From the NCBI RefSeq assembly GCF_013403985.1, contig NZ_JABFDF010000004.1, positions 1-64,000 on the forward strand: 64,000 bases of DNA. The letters run 5' to 3'. The DNA is from Winogradskyella ludwigii. Lineage in GTDB: Bacteria > Bacteroidota > Bacteroidia > Flavobacteriales > Flavobacteriaceae. Below the pieces are notes generated by a model. That model did no database searches. It was not told the DNA's origin and was given only the letters and a program-made list of their open reading frames with translations. Shown in pieces: positions 53,964 to 63,357 of the stretch. The position numbers were made by a program, and so were the translations under genes. How positions within the stretch are numbered: the first letter of the stretch is position 1; the number at the start of each line of letters is the position of its first letter.

Positions 53964-55007
53964 TTATAATTGATTTAATACTTCGATTAACTTCTCATTT
54001 TCAACTTTAGTTCCAACTGTAAATCTCAAACAGTTTTCACACAAAGCCTGTGTTGTTCTATTTCTAACAACAATACCTTTTTCTATTAGTTGTTTGTAGC
54101 GTTTATTAGCATCATCAACCTTGACTAATAAAAAGTTAGCGTCTGATGGATAAACAATCTCTACAAGTGAAATTGATTTTAATTCAGCTGCTAATTTTTC
54201 ACGTTCATTCAAAATAATGTCAACTTCATTTTTAATATCCTTAATATTACTCAATCGTTCTGATGCCTTATCTTGTGTCAATTGATTGATGTTATATGGT
54301 GGCTTTATTTTATTTAAAACTAAGATAATGTCTTCTGAAGCATAGCAAATACCTAGTCTAATTCCGGCTAAACCATAAGCTTTAGATAAGGTTTGTGTTA
54401 CAATTAAATTAGGAAATTCATTTAATCTGCTCAACCAGCTTTTTTCTTTTGAAAAATCAATATAAGCTTCATCAATAACTACAATACCTTCAAAATCAAC
54501 AATTAATTTTTCAATAATATTGGCTTCAAAACTATTAGCTGTCGGATTATTTGGTGAACATATAAACAATAGCTTCGTATGTGAATTGGCAGCTCTTGAT
54601 ATGTCGTCAAAATCTGGTTGAAATTCGCTAGTTAATGGCACTTCAATATTTTCAACAGCATTGATGTTTGCTAAAACTGAATACATACCATATGTTGGTG
54701 GAAGCGAAATGATTTTATCTTTATTTGGTTCGCAGAATGCTCTAAATATTAAATCTAAAACTTCATCACTTCCGTTGCCTAAAAGAATGTTGTTTTCTGA
54801 AATTTCTTTTAATTGCGCTAATTGACTTTTTAGATTTACTTGTTGAGGATCTGGATAGCGATTAACATTAGTATTAAAAGGGTTTTCATTAGCGTCAATA
54901 AAAAGCATGCCATCTGTAATATCCTTGTATTCATCTCTTGCTGAAGAATATGGTTTGATAGTCTTAATATTATCTCTTAATAGATTATTTAGATTGAAAT
55001 TTTTCAT
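53964..55007 (-). CDS. hisC: Histidinol-phosphate aminotransferase
   Basis: 347 residues from ATG 55007 (MKNFNLNNLLRDNIKTIKPY). A frame reaching 55046 starts inside a family A arm and is rejected. PLP-dependent class II fold: GNGSDEVLDLIFRAF, VIDEAYIDF and the PLP lysine in VTQTLSKAYGLAGIRLG are visible. It converts imidazole-acetol phosphate to histidinol phosphate. Normal length. Confidence 0.95.
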   Translation of the reverse strand: MKNFNLNNLLRDNIKTIKPYSSARDEYKDITDGMLFIDANENPFNTNVNRYPDPQQVNLKSQLAQLKEISENNILLGNGSDEVLDLIFRAFCEPNKDKIISLPPTYGMYSVLANINAVENIEVPLTSEFQPDFDDISRAANSHTKLLFICSPNNPTANSFEANIIEKLIVDFEGIVVIDEAYIDFSKEKSWLSRLNEFPNLIVTQTLSKAYGLAGIRLGICYASEDIILVLNKIKPPYNINQLTQDKASERLSNIKDIKNEVDIILNEREKLAAELKSISLVEIVYPSDANFLLVKVDDANKRYKQLIEKGIVVRNRTTQALCENCLRFTVGTKVENEKLIEVLNQL

Positions 55008-55012
55008 TATTT

Positions 55013-55056
55013 CTTCTCGATACAATTTTTCGTTCCTCAAAATCACTCGAAGTGAC
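55013..55056. repeat. Single family A arm in the his operon
   Basis: CTTCTCGATACAATTTTTCG ... CACTCGAAGTGACG, only one arm, between hisD and hisC. It overlaps a spurious 5' extension of hisC. Confidence 0.8.
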
Positions 55057-55061
55057 GCTAG

Positions 55062-56351
55062 TTAATTTGTTTTTAAATCATTAAGCCTTAAAGTTACTGC
55101 ATTTTTATGTGCTTGTAATCCTTCTGCTTCTGCCATTAATTCTATAGCATTACCAATATTTTGAATCCCTTCTTTAGATATTTTCTGAAACGTCATGCTC
55201 TTTTGAAAACTATCTAAATTTACGCCAGAATACGCTTTAGAAAATCCGTTGGTTGGTAAGGTGTGATTAGTACCAGAAGCGTAATCACCTGCACTTTCTG
55301 GTGTATAACTTCCAATAAATACAGAACCTGCATTACTTATGTTTTCTATGAAGAAATCATCATTTTCAGTCGCTATAATAAAATGTTCAGGACCATACGT
55401 GTCAATTAAATCTAGTGCAGTTACAAAATCATTAACAACAATCGTTTTTGAATTAGAAATAGACACTTTAGCCATGTCTTTTCTCGGTAATGCTTCTAAT
55501 TGTTTTTTAACTTCAACACTTACTTCTTCAGCGAATGTTTTGGATGTTGTTACCAAAATCACTTGACTATCTGCGCCATGTTCAGCCTGACTTAATAAGT
55601 CTGAAGCCACATAAGAAGCATTAGCAGAATCATCTGCCATAACTAAAAGCTCACTTGGACCAGCTGGCATATCTATAGCTACGCCAAATTGTGTTGCTAA
55701 TTGTTTCGCAACAGTTACAAACTGATTTCCAGGGCCAAAAATTTTATAAACCTGAGGAATCGATTCGGTACCAAAAGTTAAACCAGCAATAGCTTGAATT
55801 CCTCCAACTTTAATAATCTTAGTTACACCACATAGTTGCGCAGCATATAAAATTTCATTAGCAATATTGCCTTCTTTATTGGGTGGCGAACATAATACAA
55901 TTTCTTTGCAACCTGCAATCTGCGCAGGAACAGCCAACATTAAAACGGTAGAAAATAAAGGTGCTGTTCCACCAGGAATATAAAGTCCGACTTTTTGAAT
56001 CGGACGTTTTTCTTGCCAACAGCTTACACCAGACATCGTTTCTACAAAAACTTTTTCTGTTTTTTGAGCACTATGAAATTTTTCAATATTAGACTTTGCA
56101 AGTTGAATCGCTGACTTTAAGTTTTCATCAACTTTACTTACAGCATTTTTAATCTCTTCTGTTGAAACTATATTGGTTTTTAGCGAAACACCATCAAATT
56201 TAGAGGTGAATTTATCTATAGCATCATCGCCATTTTTAGCGACATCACTGAACACTTCTTTTACAATGGTTTCAATATCACCAATGGTCTGTGTTGGCCT
56301 TTTTAATAGCGATGACCAACTTGATTTATCTGGATTTATAAATAATTTCAT
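55062..56351 (-). CDS. hisD: Histidinol dehydrogenase
   Basis: 429 residues, zinc-dependent NAD enzyme that oxidises histidinol to histidine in two steps. Recognised by YIPGGTAPLFSTVLMLAVPA, IFGPGNQFVTVAKQ, AIDMPAGPSELLVMAD, LLSQAEHGADSQVILV and YGPEHFIIATE. Length matches the family. Second structural gene after hisG, 15 bp apart. Confidence 0.97.
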   Translation of the reverse strand: MKLFINPDKSSWSSLLKRPTQTIGDIETIVKEVFSDVAKNGDDAIDKFTSKFDGVSLKTNIVSTEEIKNAVSKVDENLKSAIQLAKSNIEKFHSAQKTEKVFVETMSGVSCWQEKRPIQKVGLYIPGGTAPLFSTVLMLAVPAQIAGCKEIVLCSPPNKEGNIANEILYAAQLCGVTKIIKVGGIQAIAGLTFGTESIPQVYKIFGPGNQFVTVAKQLATQFGVAIDMPAGPSELLVMADDSANASYVASDLLSQAEHGADSQVILVTTSKTFAEEVSVEVKKQLEALPRKDMAKVSISNSKTIVVNDFVTALDLIDTYGPEHFIIATENDDFFIENISNAGSVFIGSYTPESAGDYASGTNHTLPTNGFSKAYSGVNLDSFQKSMTFQKISKEGIQNIGNAIELMAEAEGLQAHKNAVTLRLNDLKTN

Positions 56352-56366
56352 AGTCTATTTAATTAT

Positions 56367-57224
56367 TTATAATATCATGTTTTCAATAGGACTCACTAAA
56401 ATACCTTCTGCTCCATTACTTTTTAAGGCATCAATAATATTCCAAAAGTCATTTTTGTTTAAAACGGAGTGAATAGAACTCCAGCCTTCTTTTGCCAAAG
56501 GCATAATGGTTGGACTATTCATGCCTGGAAGAATTTTAACAATAGCATCAAGTTTATCATTTGGTGCATTAAGTAAAATATACTTGCTTTCTCTTCCTTT
56601 TAAAACAGATTTTAATCGGAATTGTAATGTATCAATTAAGGCTTGATTTTCTTCTGAAATTAAAGGCGATGTTGCTAAAACGGCTTCAGAAGTTAAAAGG
56701 GTTTCAATTTCTTTTAATCCGTTTTTAAATAATGTACTTCCACTAGACACAATATCACAAATACCATCAGCTAGACCAATATTAGGTGCGATTTCTACAG
56801 AGCCATTAATAATGTGTAAATTGGCTTTAATTCCTGCTTTATCTAAAAACTGATTCACAGTATTTGGATATGACGTTGCTATTCGTTTTCCGTCTAAATC
56901 TTTTAAATTTTTAGCTTTAGAAGATTTCGGAACAGCAATAGATACTTTACATTTCGAAAAACCTAAACGTTCTACAATAGTGAGGTCATTTCCTTTTTCT
57001 ATCAATACGTTTTCTCCTATTATAGCTGCATCAACTACACCATCTTTTAGATACTGAGGAATATCGCCATTCCTAAGATAAAACACTTCCAAAGGAAAAT
57101 TACGAGCCGAAGCTTTAAGTTGGTCTTTTCCGTTATCGATAGAAATACCAATTTCTTTTAAAATTTTCATGGAGTCTTCATTAAGACGTCCTGATTTTTG
57201 TACTGCAATTTTTAATTTATTCAT
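56367..57224 (-). CDS. hisG: ATP phosphoribosyltransferase, long form
   Basis: 285 residues, the first and feedback-controlled enzyme of histidine synthesis. The catalytic part shows LKIAVQKSGRLNEDSMKIL, GVVDAAIIGENVL and the PRPP loop DGICDIVSSGSTLFKNG. A C-terminal ~75-residue ACT-like domain (YILLNAPNDKLDAIVKILPG) binds histidine, so no HisZ subunit is needed. It is the first structural gene behind the hisL attenuator. Confidence 0.97.
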   Translation of the reverse strand: MNKLKIAVQKSGRLNEDSMKILKEIGISIDNGKDQLKASARNFPLEVFYLRNGDIPQYLKDGVVDAAIIGENVLIEKGNDLTIVERLGFSKCKVSIAVPKSSKAKNLKDLDGKRIATSYPNTVNQFLDKAGIKANLHIINGSVEIAPNIGLADGICDIVSSGSTLFKNGLKEIETLLTSEAVLATSPLISEENQALIDTLQFRLKSVLKGRESKYILLNAPNDKLDAIVKILPGMNSPTIMPLAKEGWSSIHSVLNKNDFWNIIDALKSNGAEGILVSPIENMIL

Positions 57225-57270
57225 TTCTTATTGGATAATGTCTAAGAATAACTTTGAGTTTTAAAAATAG

Positions 57271-57301
57271 AAAACCCGCTTGAAATTCTCAAACGGGTTT
57301 T
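57271..57301 (-). terminator. his operon attenuator hairpin
   Basis: Minus-strand AAAACCCGTTTGA pairs with TTCAAGCGGGTTTT (one G-T pair) and is followed by CTATTTTT. It lies between the hisL stop (57333) and hisG (57224), exactly where a transcription attenuator should sit. Confidence 0.9.
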
Positions 57302-57332
57302 AAAATATATTTTGAATTTACTCAACACACTT

Positions 57333-57386
57333 TCACCTCGTCTGAACGATTAAATGAAAATGATGATGAAATTGAATAGATGTCAT
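57333..57386 (-). CDS. hisL: his operon leader peptide
   Basis: ATG 57386 to TGA 57335-57333 encodes 17 residues, MTSIQFHHHFHLIVQTR, with four histidines in five consecutive codons. A run of His codons before a terminator hairpin and hisG is the hallmark of ribosome-mediated attenuation: when histidyl-tRNA is scarce the ribosome stalls and the terminator is not formed. An alternative anti-terminator pairing was not worked out. A -7-like AATCTTTG lies at 57411-57404 on the minus strand. Confidence 0.9.
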   Translation of the reverse strand: MTSIQFHHHFHLIVQTR

Positions 57387-57491
57387 GTTTTTATTTCTTG
57401 TTACAAAGATTGTTAAATAATATTTGTAAATCCTAATTTTAACTCAAAAGAATTAAACTTTTAACAAATCAATAATATTTATTTCTCTAAA

Positions 57492-58304
57492 TTATTGATT
57501 CCCTAAAATGATTGGCATTCCAGAATCTCCAGAACCAATAACAATAATTTTACTATTTGGTGATTCAGATAACTTTACTGTAGCTTCAATCCCTTTATCT
57601 TGAAGAATTTTATCTGTTAAAGATGCACTTAGAATTCTATTTGATTCTGCTTTACCTTTAGCTTCAATAATTACTTTTTCAGCTTCTTTTCTTGCACTTT
57701 CAAGTCTAAATTCATACTCTAAAGATTCTTGTTCTTGCTTTAATTTACGCTCAATTGCATCCTTAATAGTCGTAGGAAGTTTTACATTTTCAACTAAAAC
57801 ACGCTTTACGTTTACAAATTGTCCGTCGAGCTCGTTTCTTACTTCTTCTAAAATTTCTAACTCAATAATATCTCTTTTACTAGAGTACAATTGTTCTGGG
57901 GTATAACGCCCTACAACACTTTTTGCAGCAGCATTAATTGAAGGATTCAATAATTCATTAATATAATCTTCACCTTTTGTCTGAATTAGTTTACCTAAAT
58001 TCTTAAATTCTGGCTCAAACCAAATTGTTCCGCTTACTGTAATATCTAAACCATTTACAGATAATACATTCATATTTTCTGAGATAGATTGCTGACGTAC
58101 TTTTTGCACAATCATATTATTCCAAGGCGCTACAATATGAAATCCTTCACCATAAGTTCTTTCTGTATTAATACCATTTCCTAGCGGTTCAAATAAAACA
58201 CCACCTTCACCAGGTCCAATAGTGACTAATGACTTTGCTAATAATATCACTATTATTACAACTCCAATTAAAATAGGCAATCCAATCTTTGGTAATTTTT
58301 CCAT
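57492..58304 (-). CDS. SPFH/prohibitin-family membrane protein
   Basis: 270 residues: one N-terminal membrane helix (IGLPILIGVVIIVILLAKSL), then an SPFH/prohibitin domain (GGVLFEPLGNGI, YGEGFHIVAPWNNMIVQKVR, INAAAKSVVGRYTPEQLYSS) and a coiled coil (KLKQEQESLEYEFRLESARK). Prohibitin-like proteins form large rings on the membrane and modulate proteases such as FtsH. It lies 7 bp after the VWA-like gene on the same strand and is the last gene of that set. Confidence 0.93.
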   Translation of the reverse strand: MEKLPKIGLPILIGVVIIVILLAKSLVTIGPGEGGVLFEPLGNGINTERTYGEGFHIVAPWNNMIVQKVRQQSISENMNVLSVNGLDITVSGTIWFEPEFKNLGKLIQTKGEDYINELLNPSINAAAKSVVGRYTPEQLYSSKRDIIELEILEEVRNELDGQFVNVKRVLVENVKLPTTIKDAIERKLKQEQESLEYEFRLESARKEAEKVIIEAKGKAESNRILSASLTDKILQDKGIEATVKLSESPNSKIIVIGSGDSGMPIILGNQ

Positions 58305-58311
58305 TGTTTCT

Positions 58312-60345
58312 TTAAATTAATCCGTTATATTTTCTAATAAACCACTCGGCAAAAAGAGATAATGCAATTAAACCTAGTAGATATTTCCAATCTATCAAAG
58401 GTACGATATTTTTAGTGCCTTTCTGAATGGTTTTGTATCGATTATCACTAATTAGATTATCAATTAAATCAGTGGATTGCGACGAAAAATACGCATTACC
58501 TTCACTCTGTTTTGCTAACGCTTTTAATTTAGTAATATCTGCATTTAAAAATTGCTGCTCTACATTATACTCTAGTATTTGAAAGCTCCCAGAAGTTGCA
58601 ATGGCTTCAGAATCGTGTTTAATGGTAAAGTCATATAATCCAGCGTTAATTCCACTTAAATCTACGGTATAATTCCCATTATTAAGTAAAAGAGGAACTT
58701 CTAATACACTATCGTCATCCTTATTTTTCAATGTAATACTTAACGACGCAGAATTATCGAACTCATAATTTTTGTTGAAGTATTGCGCTGAAATAACAAT
58801 ATTATCATTACCGTTATAAAAGGATTTATAATCGACATTAATACGTTTTCTTTTTTTGTTAGAACTTAAGTATTGAACGAGTTTACCAATAAAATTATCA
58901 AAATCTACAAAACTCTCAGTTTCTAAATACGTTTGAGCCCTCCATCTCCAAATACCTTCTCCACTTAACAATGCATGCTTTGAGTTATTGATCTCAAAAG
59001 TTGAAAGCATAGGTTGTTCTGTTGTAATTCCATTGACAGATTTATAAAAAATAATATCGTTAGGCACTAAAAATTCAATAGCTCCAAACTCCGATTTTAA
59101 AGGTGGATAATTATTAAAATCTAAATTATCTATTATAAATGTATTATAGTTTCTGTTTAAAGTTGGTTGGTAATCTTCAGTCTGATTTGTGATAATATGA
59201 TTAAACTTTAATTGAGCACTATTTAAAAAATTGAAATCTGTTGACGCTCCTGTTATCACAAAAGTATTCAGATTTTGATCATTAATCGCTTCTAAAACTG
59301 ACTTAAACTTATTATTAGGCTGATATAGTACAACTAACTGAAAATCATTTTTTTTATCTAAAAATTCTTTCGGTTTTAATATTGAAACACCACGTTGTTC
59401 ATTGGTTTCAATAGCCTTTTTTAAAGCCCCTAAATCTGGATGTAAATGATCATAAACCAACGCAATGTTTGTTTTCTGATCAATGACTTCTACACCAAAA
59501 TTCTTAGAGTTGTTAACTTTATTTTTTTCGTTTTCTAAAGCAACCAATTCAGCTCGATAGGTCTTTACACCAACACTATTTGCTATTAAAGTGGTTGCTA
59601 TAATCTCTGATGATTTGGATGCACTAAACTGTACTTTTTTACTGAACACCACAGAATTCCCAGACCATATTTTAAGTTCTGTGTTTATGGTTTCATTACC
59701 ACTATAATTCGCGATAATCTCAATAGGAAACTTATTCTTTAGATAAACATAACGATTAACATTAAGCTGTTTTATACTTAAATCTGAATGTACTGTAGAA
59801 TCTCCAAGAATAATAGGATAAATAGGCTGCTTAATACTTTTTGCGATATAACTATAATCTGAACCAAAAGTTTGATTTCCATCACTTAAGACTATAATTG
59901 GTGCTGTTTGGTTCGCATAAACTTCACCAAATTGTTTTAACGCTAATGCCAAGTTCGATTGACGCTCCTTAAAATTCAGAGTATCCAAGCTGTTAACCGA
60001 TTTCCCAAAACTATATGGCTGAATATCAAAACGGTTATTTAATTCAGTATTGCTTCTTAAAGCTTGTACTACTTCTCTAGCCTTTTCTTCTTGTTTTAAA
60101 TAAGAAACCGATTCCGAGTTATCTACAGCGATAACCAAAGTTGGCTTTTCATTAGTGTACGTGAAGGATTCAAATTTGGGATTGATTAACAATAACAACA
60201 AGCCGAAAATTGAAACAAATCTAAGCGCAGCTAAAACATACTTACGTTTGGATGATAATTTCGATTTATACAAATACTGAAACAGCGCTAATAAAAGCGC
60301 TGTAATTGCAGCAATAGTTATGTATAATATGGTTTCGGTTTGCAT
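58312..60345 (-). CDS. Large membrane protein with VWA-like domain
   Basis: 677 residues from ATG 60345; an in-frame TTG at 60366 is a weaker start. Two N-terminal membrane helices (ILYITIAAITALLLALFQYL; YVLAALRFVSIFGLLLLL) precede a VWA-like region (VIAVDNSESVSYLKQEE, a MIDAS-like DxSxS; PIIVLSDGNQTFG). A long beta-rich periplasmic part follows, then a last helix near the C-terminus (YLLGLIALSLFAEWFIRKY). The plan resembles Bat-like or glutamine-amidotransferase-fold membrane proteins of Bacteroidota. Function unknown. Located between fabG (28 bp upstream) and the SPFH gene. Confidence 0.88.
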   Translation of the reverse strand: MQTETILYITIAAITALLLALFQYLYKSKLSSKRKYVLAALRFVSIFGLLLLLINPKFESFTYTNEKPTLVIAVDNSESVSYLKQEEKAREVVQALRSNTELNNRFDIQPYSFGKSVNSLDTLNFKERQSNLALALKQFGEVYANQTAPIIVLSDGNQTFGSDYSYIAKSIKQPIYPIILGDSTVHSDLSIKQLNVNRYVYLKNKFPIEIIANYSGNETINTELKIWSGNSVVFSKKVQFSASKSSEIIATTLIANSVGVKTYRAELVALENEKNKVNNSKNFGVEVIDQKTNIALVYDHLHPDLGALKKAIETNEQRGVSILKPKEFLDKKNDFQLVVLYQPNNKFKSVLEAINDQNLNTFVITGASTDFNFLNSAQLKFNHIITNQTEDYQPTLNRNYNTFIIDNLDFNNYPPLKSEFGAIEFLVPNDIIFYKSVNGITTEQPMLSTFEINNSKHALLSGEGIWRWRAQTYLETESFVDFDNFIGKLVQYLSSNKKRKRINVDYKSFYNGNDNIVISAQYFNKNYEFDNSASLSITLKNKDDDSVLEVPLLLNNGNYTVDLSGINAGLYDFTIKHDSEAIATSGSFQILEYNVEQQFLNADITKLKALAKQSEGNAYFSSQSTDLIDNLISDNRYKTIQKGTKNIVPLIDWKYLLGLIALSLFAEWFIRKYNGLI

Positions 60346-60373
60346 TAAACTGTTTATAAAATACAATTGTTAA

Positions 60374-61120
60374 TTATGTTAGCATACCACCATCGACGTT
60401 AATAGTCTGCCCTGTTACGTAAGCACTTAAATCACTTGCTAAAAACACACAAGTATTAGCAACATCTTCTGCTGTACCTCCACGTTTTAATGGAATACCA
60501 GCTCTCCAACTTTTTACAGTGTCTTCGTCTAATTTAGCTGTCATTTCTGTTTCAATAAAACCAGGTGCGATGACGTTGCTTCTAATATTACGAGATCCTA
60601 ATTCTAAAGCTACAGATTTAGAAAAACCAATGATTCCGGCTTTAGAAGCGGCATAATTAGTTTGTCCGGCGTTTCCTTTTACACCAACAACAGAACTCAT
60701 ATTAATAATTGAACCTTTACGTTGTTTTAACATGGTACGCTGTACAGCTTTTGTCATGTTAAAAACAGATTTTAAGTTCACTTCAATCACTTTATCAAAA
60801 TCTGCCTCTGTCATACGCATGAGAAGATTATCTTTTGTGATACCTGCGTTATTCACTAAAATATCAATAGAACCGAATTCTGCTAAAACATCTACGGCTA
60901 ACTTCTGAGATTCATCAAAATTTGCGGCATTACTTTGGTAACCTTTAGCTTTAATACCTTTAGCATTTAACTCTATTTCTAAAGCATTTGCTGCCTCTAC
61001 AGAAGAACTGTATGTAAATGCTACATTAGCTCCGTGTTGTGCAAAAACTTCTGCAATTCCTTTTCCTATGCCACGACTTGCACCTGTTATTATAGCCGTT
61101 TTTCCTTCTAATAATTTCAT
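60374..61120 (-). CDS. fabG: 3-oxoacyl-[acyl-carrier-protein] reductase
   Basis: 248 residues, classical short-chain dehydrogenase. TGASRGIGKGIAEVFA binds NADPH; NNAGITKDNLLMRM, the catalytic serine region INMSSVVGVKGNAGQ and YAASKAG (YxxxK) and the C-terminal VTGQTINVDGGM are all typical of FabG. It reduces 3-oxoacyl-ACP in fatty acid synthesis. sucD lies upstream with a terminator between. Confidence 0.95.
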   Translation of the reverse strand: MKLLEGKTAIITGASRGIGKGIAEVFAQHGANVAFTYSSSVEAANALEIELNAKGIKAKGYQSNAANFDESQKLAVDVLAEFGSIDILVNNAGITKDNLLMRMTEADFDKVIEVNLKSVFNMTKAVQRTMLKQRKGSIINMSSVVGVKGNAGQTNYAASKAGIIGFSKSVALELGSRNIRSNVIAPGFIETEMTAKLDEDTVKSWRAGIPLKRGGTAEDVANTCVFLASDLSAYVTGQTINVDGGMLT

Positions 61121-61285
61121 ACTTATTTGTCGGTTAGTTAGTTCTTATTTAGTTATACAGTGCTCATTTTATCACTAATTGTATTCGATTATTTTTTAAA
61201 TTTTTAAATAATTTAAAACTTAATATAATTGACAATTTTATAAACACTGTGATTCAAATATAATAATTACAATTTGCATCAAATA

Positions 61286-61316
61286 AAAAAACCTTACAAG
61301 ATTTTGTAAGGTTTTT
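61286..61316 (-). terminator. Intrinsic terminator of sucD
   Basis: Minus-strand AAACCTTACAA / TTGTAAGGTTT hairpin with TTTTTT tail, 22 bp past the sucD stop. Confidence 0.93.
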
Positions 61317-61337
61317 AACAGTTTTATGTAAAAGATA

Positions 61338-62210
61338 TTAGCCTAAAACTTCAGCTACTTTCTTTCCTATTTCAGCAGGAGAATCTACAACGTGGATTCC
61401 ACATTCTGCCATAATTTTCTTTTTAGCTTGAGCAGTATCATCACTACCACCAACAATAGCACCAGCATGTCCCATTGTACGACCAGCAGGAGCAGTTTCA
61501 CCAGCAATAAAACCAATTACAGGTTTTTTACTTCCACTTGCTTTATACCATTGTGCAGCATCTGCTTCTAATTGACCTCCAATTTCACCAATCATAACAA
61601 CTGCTTCAGTTTCTGGGTCATTAATTAATAATTCTACTGCTTCTTTAGTTGTAGTTCCAATAATTGGATCTCCACCAATACCAATTGCAGTAGTAATACC
61701 TAGACCTTGTTTTACAACTTGATCAGCAGCTTCGTAAGTTAAAGTACCTGATTTAGATACGATACCAACATTACCTTTTTTGAATACAAAACCTGGCATA
61801 ATACCAACTTTAGCTTCACCAGGAGTAATAACTCCAGGACAGTTAGGACCTACTAAACGACAGTCTTTACCTTTTATATAATCTGAAGCTTTAATCATAT
61901 CAGCAACAGGAATACCTTCTGTAATTGTAATGATTACTTTAATACCTGCATCTGCAGCTTCCATTATAGCATCAGCAGCAAATGCTGGTGGTACAAAAAT
62001 AATTGTTGTATCTGCAGCTACTTTTTCTACAGCCTCTAGAACTGTATTAAAAACTGGTCTGTCTAAATGTGTTTGACCACCTTTACCTGGAGTTACACCT
62101 CCAACAACGTTAGTACCATATTCAATCATTTGTTCAGCGTGAAATGTACCTTCACTACCTGTAAAACCTTGAACTATAATCTTAGAATTCTTATTAACTA
62201 AAACGCTCAT
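61338..62210 (-). CDS. sucD: Succinate-CoA ligase subunit alpha
   Basis: 290 residues. SucD carries the CoA-binding Rossmann domain ([30 protein letters not shown]) and the phosphorylated histidine in [13 protein letters not shown]. It forms succinyl-CoA synthetase of the TCA cycle with SucC, which is not adjacent in this window. Separated genes for the two subunits are common in Bacteroidota. It has its own terminator. Confidence 0.97.
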   Translation of the reverse strand: MSVLVNKNSKIIVQGFTGSEGTFHAEQMIEYGTNVVGGVTPGKGGQTHLDRPVFNTVLEAVEKVAADTTIIFVPPAFAADAIMEAADAGIKVIITITEGIPVADMIKASDYIKGKDCRLVGPNCPGVITPGEAKVGIMPGFVFKKGNVGIVSKSGTLTYEAADQVVKQGLGITTAIGIGGDPIIGTTTKEAVELLINDPETEAVVMIGEIGGQLEADAAQWYKASGSKKPVIGFIAGETAPAGRTMGHAGAIVGGSDDTAQAKKKIMAECGIHVVDSPAEIGKKVAEVLG

Positions 62211-62344
62211 TTGATATTGTTGATTTTAAGTTTTATGTAAATTGTTATGCAAAAATAAGCGATTTTATACGCAAAAACGACCTCTTTTTGTAATTTATTT
62301 TAGTAACAATATAGACTAATTGTTATTGCTCTAAAATTAGTTTA

Positions 62345-63280
62345 TTATAAAGTTTTTAACTTTTGAAGCATTTCAGGAATTTTCTTAATGTAAGCTCTTT
62401 CCTTAAAAAATGATCTAGCCTCTACTGCAGGAGAACCAAAATAAGTTTTTCCTTCTTCTGTTGTTTGTCCTAATCCCGATTGTGCATAAATAACTGTTCC
62501 TTTAGCTATTGTAATACCACTCTTTACGCCTACTTGTCCCCAAATCGTTACATTATCTTCTATAACAACACAGCCAGCAATACCTGTTTGTGATGCTATT
62601 AAACATTTTTTTCCTAAAACAGTATCATGACCAATTTGAATCTGATTGTCGAGTTTAGAACCTTCTCCAATTCTTGTATCGCCCGTAACTCCTCTATCTA
62701 TAGTACAAAGCGCACCAATATCTACGTTATCTTCAATAATAACTCTTCCGCCTGAAAGTAATTGATCATAACCCTCTGGTCGGTTTTTATAGTAAAACGC
62801 ACTTGCACCTAAAATTGTACCTGCGTGAATGGTTACATTATCTCCAATTATAGCATCGTCATAAATACTAACATTAGAATGAATTAAACAATTTTTACCA
62901 ATCTTCACATTATTACCAACAAAACAATTAGGCTGAATGATAGTGCCTTCTCCAATTACAGCATCGTCTGCTACTGCACTATTTGAAGATCTAAAGGGTT
63001 TAAAATGTTTTGTGATTTTATTAAAATCTCTAAACGGATCATCCGAAATTAGAAGTGCTTTTCCTTCCGGACAATCAACATCTTTATTAATTAAAACAAT
63101 CGTTGCCGCAGATTCTAAAGCTTTGTCGTAATATTTAGGATGATCTACAAAAACAATATCACCTGGCTCTACCACATGAATTTCATTGATTCCTAGAATT
63201 TCAAAATCTTCTGAACCTTTAAATTCGCAATCAATTAAAGATGCAATTTGTTTTAATGTATGCGGTTTTGGAAATTTCAT
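62345..63280 (-). CDS. LpxD-like hexapeptide acyltransferase
   Basis: 311 residues with the LpxD plan: an N-terminal uridine-binding-like domain (TLKQIASLIDCEFKG, ALLISDDPFRDFNKI) and a left-handed beta-helix (IGEGTIIQPNCFVGNNVKIG). LDNQIQIGHDTVLG carries the catalytic-type histidine. Compared with the copy at 23454-24443 it is shorter. In Flavobacteriaceae an extra LpxD paralogue typically sits between efp and sucD, while the canonical lpxD is near lpxA, which would lie beyond the window. Its exact acceptor is therefore uncertain. Confidence 0.85.
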   Translation of the reverse strand: MKFPKPHTLKQIASLIDCEFKGSEDFEILGINEIHVVEPGDIVFVDHPKYYDKALESAATIVLINKDVDCPEGKALLISDDPFRDFNKITKHFKPFRSSNSAVADDAVIGEGTIIQPNCFVGNNVKIGKNCLIHSNVSIYDDAIIGDNVTIHAGTILGASAFYYKNRPEGYDQLLSGGRVIIEDNVDIGALCTIDRGVTGDTRIGEGSKLDNQIQIGHDTVLGKKCLIASQTGIAGCVVIEDNVTIWGQVGVKSGITIAKGTVIYAQSGLGQTTEEGKTYFGSPAVEARSFFKERAYIKKIPEMLQKLKTL

Positions 63281-63357
63281 TATTCAATATTCAATTAGCA
63301 GTCTTCAGTATATAAATCACAGTAAGCAATGCATACTGAAGACTACCAATTTATTCA

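Noticed and set aside
55008..55046. N-terminal extension of hisC
   Set aside because: Encoded by a family A repeat arm; the conserved protein begins at MKNFNLNN.
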